From assembly GCA_002633005.1 (NCBI GenBank), contig NMRA01000279.1, positions 197,233 to 261,232 on the forward strand: a DNA stretch of 64,000 nt, read 5' to 3'. Below, piece by piece: positions 1 through 11,600 of the stretch. The translations under genes and the position numbers were made by a program. Under the pieces are notes generated by a model. The model had not been told where the DNA came from and searched no databases. It saw only the letters and a program-made list of their open reading frames with translations. Within the stretch, counting starts at the first letter, position 1. Every line of letters begins with the position of its first letter. The stretch is from Phoronis australis (Eukaryota > Phoronida > Phoronidae).

Positions 1-1036
1 GTGAGATTTTCCTAATTTTGGTGCCTGGAGAGAGACTTTAATATTCCTAGAATAAGGAAAAACACCATTAGTGCATAGTAAACCATTATTACTATTCGTA
101 TTTCAGAGTATTGTCTTAACATTTTGTAACACCCTGTATTCCAATGTGATTATTTGCCTTTGCTTTACCAGAATGGTTCACGTTATTATCGAGTGAAGCC
201 CCTTGAGAGACGGACCGATACAAACTAGCTTTAGACAGTAAATAGATCAACTGTTATGAAGGAGAACGAAATTTTTACTTGTTTGTATTGCCTCAGTAGT
301 GTTGATCTGCGAATTAGTTGAAGATTAAGAAAGAAGGCATTTCTGTGTTCCTGTCCCTCAAGTGAACAGACCCCATCCGTCCTGAGATAGCACTCTAATT
401 CTAATGTTGATTTATCATGAACTTCTTCATTTGTGTGGCGATCGTCCGGTTTTTAATCTTACTGTGGCCAAGAACTGATTTAATTCATTCTAAGGTATTT
501 ACCCACAATGCAACACACGTGTCGAACACTTGTCCTGCTTCTTGGCAATTGTACTAGCCACTATCTAATTCATCATTTTAATGCAGGCAAACTTGTATTA
601 TTGCATTCCGAGATGCGATGCTGACACCAAGAAGTTGTAGGGGAAAGGTGGAAAATATCGGCGTTGGATGTACTTCCCGTGTTAATGAAATCTGGAGCAT
701 GTGGCATTTTGTGAAGTAGTAGGCCAGTCATGCAATGTATTTTTCTACCTCCACGAAAGCGGAGAGTTCAATCCGGGATGGGCCTATGAACAGAATCCCG
801 AGTCCCAAGTCATATTTTAACAGCCCCTGCGCGGACTTTTCAGGAGGTCTAATAACATGGAAGTTCCAAGGTAATGTCAATCTTCATCCGGGAATTTCCG
901 ATAGTGCCGCCATTATGCAAAATTGTATTCTTGCTGATAACTCTTTTACCAATCTGCATAGGTAGATTATTTTGATGCTTTTACACATATTTCCAAGGTC
1001 AGTGAATGAAATCGAGCTAGGTTATAGGTAGATAAA

Positions 1037-1560
1037 TCTCTAATTTGCATAACTTATGCAAACTAGGGTCGCCATCATTTAAAAACCTGCTTGTGTTATA
1101 CACATAGCTGGGATAATAAGCACCGCAGGTAAATGATATTGACGTTTCTTCCCATGCATGGTCAATTAATTTGATAAAATCAGTTTTCAGGCTGTTGCAT
1201 GATAAATTTGCACAATTTGTGAAAAGAATTCCACCATTATGGTAGCCAAAATCCTGTTTCTGTTCATAATTGTCATACAAGTCACATCATATAGATTGCC
1301 TCTACACTTGCACCCATATTTTCTTGGCCAATAAAATTAATGAAATCAGTGTGCGGACATTGCATTAGAAATTTGCATAATTTATGCAAATACGGGTCGA
1401 CGTTATTCATTTCGAATGCTCACCCATACAGACACAATTAATGCGGATACAAATTATGCAGGTAACGAATATTAATCTGAATTTAGATGAGTCAGCTTAA
1501 TCAGTTTGGGGAATATCTCTGTTTACAAGCGCTAACCCATGGTTATGCAAATAGAGGGGT
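1037..1560. repeat. Degenerate tandem repeat, about 165 bp period
   Basis: The word AATTTGCATAA..TATGCAAA recurs near 1039, 1203 (degenerate), 1369 and 1530. It is followed by similar text (AGGGTCG, CGGGTCG, GAGGGGTGCG) and preceded by matching AAATCAG..GCATTAGA stretches. The spacing is about 165 bases, giving three to four diverged units. Each unit contains an octamer-like ATGCAAAT or its palindromic form. Confidence 0.5.
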
Positions 1561-2518
1561 GCGTATATTGAAGAAAGATTACCTGCTTTTTGTTTTAGGA
1601 TGGTTCCGAATTGAATTGAGGATCACTAAAATTAACTTTACTTCCAAGAAAAATTAGAGCCCGTTTTCAGGTGCTTGAGTAGCTCAAATTGCGGCTACGG
1701 TTCGTGACGAAAATTTTGTACGCGAGCAAGGTTAGTGGGAAATTTTAAAATTAAGGTAAATTGTATTACAACTTGAGAGAAAATATATGACTGGGTGTGA
1801 ATGTCAACTGGACGCGTCGCTTAGTAGCTAAAAGCTACTTTGTGAAAGCTTTGTTGAATTCTCGGGGAAATAAAACAAAGACATCTCAAATCCAAACAGA
1901 CAATCGAGCATAGATATAACCACGGCTAAAGAACAAATCGATGTTTTTAGTTTTCTTAAAAGATCATTAGGCACAAGTTAAACTGACGTTAATTGACCAC
2001 ACTAGTTTCTCGAAAGCTGCTGGCCAAACTAAATAAAAGAAACGGCAGGTAGGTGTACCGCAGCGAAAGGCATATTTCTTATATGAATACGATGTGCGAG
2101 ACCGACGTGTTCATTCAACCGTTACCTATATCTGACCTAAATGTTTGGCCTAAACATATTACATGTTTGTCTACGTACACACATAACACATTTGACGATG
2201 TCCAATGTTCGAGAAAACTAGCCACTCGCTCTCCGTCAAGAAACGGAGTATGAATGTTATTGATAGAAATATACAAACTAAGCTAACCCCAGGCTGATAG
2301 ATGAACAAGCCAAGATGAGTTGCTTCGTTGCAGAACAGATTAAAGTGTCTCTTGTTAAATTATTCATAACTGTATTCGCAGCCGCAGAATTACTGAGTGT
2401 TATATGCAAGTCGGACGCCTGGGAGGTGAACGTGCAGGAAACCATGTTAGGAAGAGTTGTGCGCGTATAAGGCCACACTCAAAGGTCAACCTTAACCGCG
2501 TAAGAATTTAATCGGGGG

Positions 2519-2519
2519 N
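2519..2519. other. Single ambiguous base (n), possible contig join
   Basis: There is one N at this position after a run of G. The only other isolated N (50991) marks a clear sequence re-start, so this may also be a contig join. No duplicated sequence was seen on either side. Confidence 0.5.
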
Positions 2520-2828
2520 TATTATTACAACAGTTCATTAGATTGTTTTTCACTCAAGCGGTTGCAAACTGCAAGGTGAGTGTTGGTTGACGCCTAGATT
2601 TTGCATGCGCCTGCATCGGTCGCGCGCTCTACTACATGTTGATGTAAGTTCCACGACGAGGTGACGAGCAGAACTACCCGGGCTGTGGGCAATGTCGGGG
2701 ATGTAACGGAGCTCAATAACGCAAGGCTGTCAAGCTTTATTTTGGCGATAGTCTTTACACAGCTATCTGACCGGTTACGTCATAACCCGCAGTATCACAC
2801 AAAGGCCTTAACTACTCAGTCCCCGGCG

Positions 2829-2940
2829 GTCCTGTTTTGTGGTGGGGCGGTCATGTTTTTAGGTGCGTCAGTCCTGTTTTGTGGTGGGACGGTCATGTTT
2901 ATAGGTGCGTCAGTCCTGTTTGGGTGAGTCGGTCATGTTG
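2829..2940. repeat. Short tandem repeat, about 42 bp unit, 2.5 copies
   Basis: The block GTCCTGTTTTGTGGTGGG..CGGTCATGTTT..AGGTGCGTCA occurs twice in tandem, followed by a shortened third copy ending in GGTCATGTT. Confidence 0.7.
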
Positions 2941-4487
2941 TTTCTCACCCGTGAATTAAGTTAGGCCTACATTCAAGACACAGTGTATCGGTTGGCATTG
3001 ATGGCAAGCCCGGATGTCGTTTTTTCTCCTGATTCCCGTGATTATCTGTTCACAACCCCGTCACCCCTGCTTCTTGTCCGACTGAAAAACGCCTGTTTTG
3101 AGGGGGTACACCCGTTATCTGACGTAACAGCAGTGACGAGAATAGACGTAATAAAGAGGTTGTCGACCAGCAACGTAAAACACAGCTACCGAGGTGAACT
3201 TTGGACAAATTAAGGGAAGTCGTCTTAGAACAAATGTTTTTCCTGTATTCAGTGGAGAATAAATCGGGTTCGTTTTGAATCAGATGTTGTGCACTCCCTC
3301 GGGAATCCTTAATCAAAACTGCTTTTGCACTGGTGGACGTAGGATCTTACAAGAGGAGGGGAGGCAAACACCAGTTTGGCGGGGAAATGTTTGGTTGTAC
3401 CCCTCAAACGCTTTCAAATTTTGATGTTAAAATCCTTTCTAACCTTTTAGGCATAATATGTGGCATGTAGTTTTTGTTTTTTATCACTTTTACGTTACAA
3501 TAACCCCGCAAGTTGGATTTCGTTATTTCCCACGTTTGTTCCCTGCGTGTTTGCACGACGACCTCTTACGGTAACAAATTGATTTAGACCAATCTGCACC
3601 ATCTGCTCTTCCCGAGGTAAAATTGAAACATAGTACTAATCTCCGTTTTTGTTGATTCACAGGAGTATCAATCATTACACAGTATTTGCTCTTGCTCAGC
3701 ATTTCACTGTATACATCAACACAATTTCAATCATATGTTTTGTAAAGCAGACAAAATTGAGGCTTTTCAAGCATGGCTCACGATTGATGTGTGGTGCAGT
3801 CAGATGTGGAATTCAGTGGAGCCTCGGTGTCACGAAAACTGGCATCGCTCGCGTTTACAGTCACTGACTGGCATCAGAATACGTGCCCAATTCGTGTAAA
3901 ATTGTGTTCAGGACTGCAGGATTTCACATCTTAGATATCATGGGCAACAAAAAATATCTGATGGACAATTTCCTAACATGATCGATACGCAGTGATAGCG
4001 TTGATGTCCTTTCCGATTTGACTATTACGGTCACGTGGTGTTTTTGTCTCACGGAGACTCAGCTGCCGGGGGTCAAGTTGCCTTCACGATCCGAGGCAAC
4101 GACTTGATACAAAAAATAAACGACTGAGGTAAATTATAAATTAGGAGTATACTGGATTTGATTTCCGTTCATAGCAGAACTGCATGAAGTTGTCATCGAC
4201 ATTTATTTAATCGTTTGTATTGTTTTATTTGTGACCCAGAATTCCAACAGTGTTTGGATCCGAGATACCGTATTAATTGCACCTGTAGAAGACTATGTCA
4301 AGATCTCCGCAAAACCGATCGCAACCATAGACAAAGAAAGTCATGGTTATAACACAGACTCACTCTTTCTTCCAACAACGAGACTGTGAAACGATAAATA
4401 TTGCGCAGTTTTGGAACACTTCACTTGCTATCCAAATTATCACCCCTGCGTGGATTGCCGCTTTTGTTTAAATTTCCATTTCTTACA

Positions 4488-4896
4488 CGGTTCTGGGACT
4501 CCTAAACACGGTCACGGACGCAAAACCACGACTCACGTAGGCCAACCTGCAAACACCGTTCACTGACTCACATACGGGGATCGGACTCACAAAACACGAT
4601 CCATTCACCTGAAATATACGGTCACGGATTCACATTCCCGAAGAAATGGGGTTAACGGACCGCCAAATACGCTAAACCCGGCGATCAATACCATCTTGAG
4701 GCTTGGGGACGAGGCTGACCCGGGAAGCCGATGAGTCCGTGGCCGACGTGCATTTCAATGGCATGCTTTATCAGAGTGAACCGTGTTTGGCGGTGAGTCC
4801 GATCCCGTGTATGTGAGTCAGTGAACGGTGTTTGCAAGTAGGCCTACGTGAGTCGTGGTTTTGCGTCCGTGACCGTGTTTAGGAGTCCGTTAACCG
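4488..4896. repeat. Foldback element with arms of about 100 bp
   Basis: The arm at 4488-4590 is almost the exact reverse complement of 4792-4896. Both carry the words CTCCTAAACACGGTCACGG, GCAAAACCACGACTCACG and AACACCGTTCACTGACTCAC in one orientation or the other. The central 200 bases are not obviously coding. The arms could form a stem of about 100 bp with few mismatches. This is typical of a non-autonomous snap-back (MITE-like) element. No transposase frame lies inside. Confidence 0.8.
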
Positions 4897-5642
4897 TTTA
4901 GTTTAGGTACCTTGGATACGGTAAAATCCCCAATTTGAGACACATCATGGCGGTCAAGGGAAATTTTATTTTAAGTTCTGTAGCTACCATCAGTAAAAGA
5001 TTTAAGAAATTTGAGGGCATTCACGACAGTTTTAGAAGTTTTTGAAAATGTAAAGCAGGTAATATTGGAAATTGTTTCTGTTCGAAATAGACGACATTTA
5101 CCGTATACTTATGTACGTAACGTATACAGTGCAAATCCGAGTTGGAAGAACTTATCATTGTTTGTGGCACTCACGTTATATAAATGGCTTGCGGATGTCA
5201 AAACAAATGATTCAGCGCCACCTAGTGGACTGTACCCAGATATAGCGATTCCTATTTGTTGAAGATTGTCAATGACTTTGATCTACATTATTTTGTGCTT
5301 ATTACTTGTTTTATGTTTTCACCGTAGAAAGACAGCGTTACAGTATCAGACTAGATACAGTCCAAATTGTTGAAAATTGGATGAAATCTACGACGACGTT
5401 GTCTTTTGAACATTTAACTTCGTTTACGTGACCAACTGTTTTCTTATCGTCAACCTACATTTGATTTTCCCTTGTGTATTTAATCTGCATAGTCAGCACT
5501 TAATTCAATAATGCTACAGGGTGTGTTCTTGATTCCAACATGTGTAATTAGTCTAAACGAGCATTTTGGTTTTAATTTTAGAGTCGTGTTCGTGACTAAG
5601 TGGCGGTAGCAGTGTTGATAATTTCTTTTATTTTCTTTTCAG

Positions 5643-5690
5643 CGCTATTAGTCTGTGAGAGCCAGGCTTGCTCCGACGACTATTTCGGAG
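5643..5690 (+). CDS. Ly6 gene, exon encoding the signal-peptide end and mature N-terminus
   Basis: This 48-base exon is preceded by TTTTCTTTTCAG and followed by GTGAGT. It is phase 1 at both ends and reads LLVCESQACSDDYFG. LLVCESQA resembles the end of a signal peptide, with cleavage likely before CSDD. Its last base joins the next exon to give G then TIKCFSC. Support is splice sites plus phase only. Confidence 0.5.
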
Positions 5691-8600
5691 GTGAGTTGAA
5701 CGCAAGCGGCGCGTGGAGACATCAATTTTTAATACAAACCTAGTAGCACGTTTTCAGTATCGATTCATGGTACAGCAAGTTCGTGACGTCACGAATATTC
5801 ATCGTGTCGACTTGGTCATAAGATCATCGGGGAAAAAGTCTGATCCAATCTAGAATTATAAACCAGTCTTTGCGATCCCTAAAGTACGTTTTGTGTTGTT
5901 GGTAGCGGATGATGATCTTTTCGTAAAATGTCGAAAGTGGCCCGCAAAATGTCGACCGTTGGCATTTTCAGAGAAACAGAGTACTTATCATGTCAAGTTG
6001 ATAACCTAATGCATATTTATTCGAAGATACTGAGCAGTCTCTCGTCAAGTTGGTAAAATGCACCAACCAGCCTTTTTTGTTTGTACCCAATCAATGGAAT
6101 CGAACAGGACAATAAAGATGTTTGTTGTTTGCAAACAAATGAGGCAATTGTAAGCGCACATAAGTTTTCAGTGATTACCCTGAATGTTGCCATATAATGG
6201 AAACAATGCGCGAACTATTGAACCCATGATGTGTTTGGCAAGACTGTAATAATCACAACTGCGCTGGTCACCGTGAGAATCACGGGTTCAGCACACGTGG
6301 GAGCAGCTCACTAGTCCGAAGGTGCACTAGTCTGAAGGTGCACCAGTCTTAAGGTCTTTACCTATTAAGGCAGAACCGAGCTGATAAAGCATTAAAATGC
6401 TATTTTTATCGAAACTCACTGATACATTGTAGCAAATTTAGCGCTGTTCTTGAGGAGCACTGGTTTTCGGAATATTGGGCTGTAACCACTCAAGGCATAT
6501 TTTGAAGGTCGATTTCACACGCGGTGGAAACCCCATCAAAGTGTGTAAGTGTCCGACGGCGGTTATTTTCGGTCGGTAGGCCGCGCCACTGTGACTCAAT
6601 AAAGAACCGAAGTATTGTGTCTTGTCGCATGTAGAAAAAACACGAAAAATACTCCCGAGTTCGAAATCTCATGCGCGCAGCCAGCCTTTAATATGAGGGG
6701 GGGGGGCTCGAATTTCCGACGATGTGGACCTTTTACCGACCAAAAAACCCGAAGGACTAAAAAAACGGGGTACCACGTCCAGGGATGTGAATTGTGCGTT
6801 TGCGCCTTTTTAGTGGACTTTTTGTCTCGTTTTCTCGGACTTTTTGTTTCTCTGGGGCGGACCTTTTGTCCACTTCGCCAAATGGGAGGCTCCGCGTTCG
6901 AGCCCCCGAGCCCCCCCCGCCCCTGGGTGCGCGCACGAATCTCATACCATTTTTGGACTAGTGCCGCACCTCCGGACTAGTACGCCTTCAGACTTTTGCC
7001 ATGCAACCCATAGCACGCGTTGTTTCATCCAACAACACAATTCATCACGTGGTCGACACGTTGCAACGATGTACCAGCGCTGGTCGTGGATGCCAATCAC
7101 TGAGTTGTGCCTTCAACATATCGGTGGCTGGGGTCGTCACGGCTTGGAGCGACACGGATAACCCATGCAATATATCGCGGTCGAATTTTTCTTGAACAGC
7201 TGTTTCAAGGAGGAAAGCTAACGTTTTTGATTCTGTCCTTCAACCAAAAATGAGAATCCATGACGGGTTACCTTAGTAACAGCCAGCGTACTGGTCTAAT
7301 GACCGACTCGGAATTGGAAGTTATTATAGTGTTTGTGCACAGTAAAAGTGATTATAAACACGTGGTGCAGGAGACTTGATTATTAGTTGGACCACGTCAC
7401 TTCACTGCTCTCGCGTGTGTAGTTAATAAGGATCTTGAGATCCGTAATTTAGCTAAGATATGTCTCTAAGATAACATGCTATTTGCGTTGGCCTAGACAA
7501 CAACAAATACGTTTGAAGGCATGATGTTGTCTTAGACATCTAATCAAATTCACGCTCTTAAAGGTCAATTTTACCCTAAAAAAGTTGTTTGCATGCGCGC
7601 GAAGGGGCAAAAAGGTTCGCCCCAGAAAAACAAAAACTCCGAAAAAAGTAGAAAACGAGAAAAAAGTCCTCGAAAAAGACAGGAACCACCAAAATTCGGC
7701 GAATGCACGATTCATAGCTCTGAACGTCGCACGCAATGAGATAAATATATATAGAGCTCTGCTGCCTTTGCCTCTCGTGTTGGGTAGTGGCAAATGGGGA
7801 ACCGGAATCCTTTGTATTCTGAAACGAAGATAAGTCAATGTTCTTATTTTAAAGTAAAGTTTTGTTCGACCAACTATTATGCTCACGATTTGTGTTGGCC
7901 TATGTCTCAACCTCCTCCCGTGATTTAATCTTGCACGCGCTATCCAGTGAGTACACTTGACGCGATGTCAGATTTTGTTACTAATCTTGATTCTAGACTA
8001 TTAATTTTTTATTCTTTCACATTCTTGATTTTGCGTGAGTTTCACGTTAAATCTTCAGTGCTCGGTTGAGGGTTTATTGGCAAATCTCCCCGTAAAACAA
8101 AAAGGTTCAGTCTTGTTACCAGTGAACGTGAGTATCGATTGATTGATCTCGGGATTTTCTGTTCACACGCCTGTGTGAAGCATACCCACTATCTGTTCGT
8201 ATCCTAGTCACAATTGCAACGTGACACTCGATGAAACCCGCCAACATTTCTGAAAAATAAGGTACAGCCACATGTAAGCTAACAAGACTACATTAGAATA
8301 AACAGAAGACGAAACTATTAAGTTTATTTCCGGGAATCAGTGCCGGGTTGCATGAAACAGTCCCAAATAGGGACTCAACTAAGGTCCCTAAGTCTTATTG
8401 CGTATTTGTGTCTTTATGGACTCACAGATGCAATATTTTTCTGTCATTTCATCTTTATTATGAGCTCCTCTTTGATTAATGACATTTTCTAATAATATAA
8501 ATGAAAACTGAGACCACAGTTCATTGAAAAGTATAGGGACTCAGTCCTTATTGGGGTGTTGCATGAAAAAATTCCTACTTATTTTCGATAATATTGACAA

Positions 8601-11600
8601 TTTAACTTAGAGTTCACTCTTGATTTGTATCAAAGTCAAAAGTTAACTTAGTAATAAAACTAAAGCGATACAAGAAAGGGCAATCGATGTTTTCACAAGT
8701 CCAAAAATACGCAGTAGATTTAGGAAACTTAGTTGAGTCCCTATGTGGGACTTTTAAATGCAATCGGGCACTGAATTCTCATTCTGCGCTTTGTTTGGCT
8801 TCGTTGAATGTTCATGAAAAAGACAAAAACTGTTTAAAGACGGAAGATGTTCATTTCACACGGGCGCAGGTGCGTTATTCCCATTTTACCCTTTGAAGGA
8901 GACCTTGTAAAATGGTGGTATGGTATTTACACTCTTTCACACAGGTGGCGCTGTGTCAGAGGGTAGTATGGTATGTTTACCGGGTAGCAATTTCCGTTCA
9001 CTTATTCTTCTCTGATTAATGATAGTCCAAAAATACCCTAAGGCTAACGCCCAGAAACTTTCAGTGAAGTTTAACACCTATTGGCTGCGAAAAAACTCCA
9101 TGCAGTCTACTGTTTGGGAACAGTTGTTGCCTTTGTGTGTACAATTATTGAATCCCATGATGGTCGTTAGACGACTGCAGTCGTGTGAAACTCTAATACA
9201 CGCGAGAGAACTTCAACATTTCTGGGAAACCAAGATTGATTAGAAGAATCGGAGCTTGAAAACTCGATCTATATGTAACACATCTTTCAAGAATACTGTA
9301 TGACAAGAATCCAAGATCGCGAAATCTTAAGTAACGGCTTTTAAGCGGATGCAGAAGTCAGATTTTATTGATCAAATTCTTACGAATGGTGTCCAGTCTC
9401 TGTACTCAAAACTATACGCGACTACTTAGACAATTTCATGATTTCTTCCGCTAAATTTGCAAAACTATACTAGAATAATGAGACATGATTGGTTAAACTC
9501 CAAATACAGATCTCACTCGTCTGAGCCTTGGCCAGTCACTAATTATTAGCAATCTTCTTAAATGTATTCATACATTAATACTCACGCCTATTACATAATA
9601 AACCAGACACCGATTGCTCCTTACTTGGGCAGAACTATCCGACTGGTACTTCACCACGCAGATCTACGGGAATATAATATATATTATGCCACTTGAAGAA
9701 ATTACCTTTGTGGCAAGAACTGATTTTTTCGTTAGTTTTTACGAGGAACACTGGTGGATTTAGAATTTCGCGATGGGGGATGACGGACCCGACAATTGCC
9801 AAGGTGCAAACAGTCGCAAAATCTGCGTTTTTTGCTCATGACTGAAGGAAGGCCCATGCGGAATGGGTAAACCCCCGTCAACAAAGTCGTACATCCGTCA
9901 CCGTCGGCTGGGGTCATTGTACACTGCAACCGGTCTGGCAAATGTAATGTGAGCGTCAGGCTTCATTGAAATAGAAGTGTTACTGACAGTTCTTGTGATA
10001 GTGTTACTGTCGGTTACGTCTGACGGAGTTACACTATTTGAAAACTGATACATTTAATAGTGTTTTACACTGGGCTCGCATTTACTAAAATATATCAATC
10101 TTCAAAAGTTTCAGGCACAACTTTAAACTGTATTCGCCGCTATTTCACTGCCAGTGTTGAATTCTTACCAAAGCGACCTGAACTTTAAAACATCATTACC
10201 ACGATCATCCGATCTTGGATTATTGCCAAATGAGCGGGCAAATAAAATCACAGGCAATTCGAATCATCAGTTTTATGGATGGCCAATCCCAATAAACTCT
10301 GAAGCGTTTACTTCAGTTGCTGATAGTTTCGGGGTTCTTGTTGATAACAGAAGTAAAAGCCGTTTCACGATAAGGAATATTTTGAGACCGATTTTGATTT
10401 TTAGCCAGGCAAACAGGGCGAAATGCAACTTTAAATTCATCTTCGTAGTAACATTAATTTCGAAATCTTGCTTAGCCCGACTTTATAGCAAACTTTTACG
10501 TAACTGCCAATTATAGGTTAATGACCCTTGAATTTTCGGTGGCCACAAATTTCTACTCCTTCGACTGAACAGTGCTCATTGTTTAGCTTCTAGTTAAAGG
10601 GCTTTTATACAATTTCAATAACTCCAAGATTTTTGTAGACAGGTTGATCCACAGAAAAGAGTATCAGATAGTGTTGGTCATGATAAAAGACCTGATACAG
10701 AAGACTGAAAGAGGGTCAAAGTTTGCTGCTCAGCGATGTTTGAAAAGTGAAGCTCGTGTAATCATCGGTGTATCGTGAATTTGCGAGAGTTGGACGTGCA
10801 GCAGACGAATACACCGTCGCGTGTCTTGTTCTGCGAGGAGATGTGCTTCCAAATTACGATACTCGCATTTTTAAACTTTGCGCAAAATTATTTATTTAAT
10901 TAGCACACATAGATGGCTCACGAAGTTAACGCGTCTGTTTACATCCTTTCATCGTAGGGGCCTTTAATTCCCAAACGACAACCGTTCACTACACATGTTT
11001 ATTTAAGTAAATTGGTGCAAACACCAACTAATTCGGCTCAATTGTTTGCCACTATTTATGATGCCCCGCAATCAAATATTCACATCACTAAAAAATCAGT
11101 CCGGCCTCTAACACATATATGCACACACACACACACGCACACGCACACGCACACACACACACATACACACACAAACACGCACGCACACAAACAACGCATA
11201 CAAACAACGCAAACAAACAACGCACTCAAGCAACGCGCACTTGGATTTGACGACATTTCTCAGATGAAAAGAAAACCTCTATTCATGATATCAGGAAGAG
11301 ATAAACATCCTGGTTATCTCTTCCTGATGATATTCATTCTAACGTGACAACCATGGAACAGTTACGTAAGTCACTAGATGGCGTGCCAGCGCGCTCGAGT
11401 AGGCTCACCAAGAACTGCGAAACAACACGTTGTGGAAATCGAGGACATTTCTTGAGGCCACTCAAAAATCTAGCTCGGCAAAGAGTCATTTTAACTCTAT
11501 AATGAAAATTTCTAAAACTTGTGATGGAAAGTCAGTTATTTTTGGGCAAAGATTTGCATTTCCAGCCTCATTCAAATCATCCGTTCATTCTAAACGACGT

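Larger units (their letters stand above)
1..5642. other. Non-coding region upstream of the first recognised Ly6 exon
   Basis: No exon could be supported here. Short open frames exist (for example 735-965 and 2983-3213) but none resembles a known family or is bounded by convincing splice sites. The start exon of the Ly6 gene, which should end in phase 1 and encode a signal peptide, may lie here or beyond the left edge. I checked the ATG-led hydrophobic stretches at 418 and 3016 and neither has a good phase-1 donor. The repeats in this region are listed separately. Confidence 0.6.

Noticed and set aside
418-520. ATG-led hydrophobic stretch as the missing Ly6 signal exon
   Set aside because: The only nearby donor (AAG|GTATTT) is phase 0, whereas the next exon needs phase 1.
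10154-10516. 120-codon frame in the Ly6 intron
   Set aside because: It begins at a TTG rather than ATG, has no recognisable motif and is not flanked by usable splice sites.
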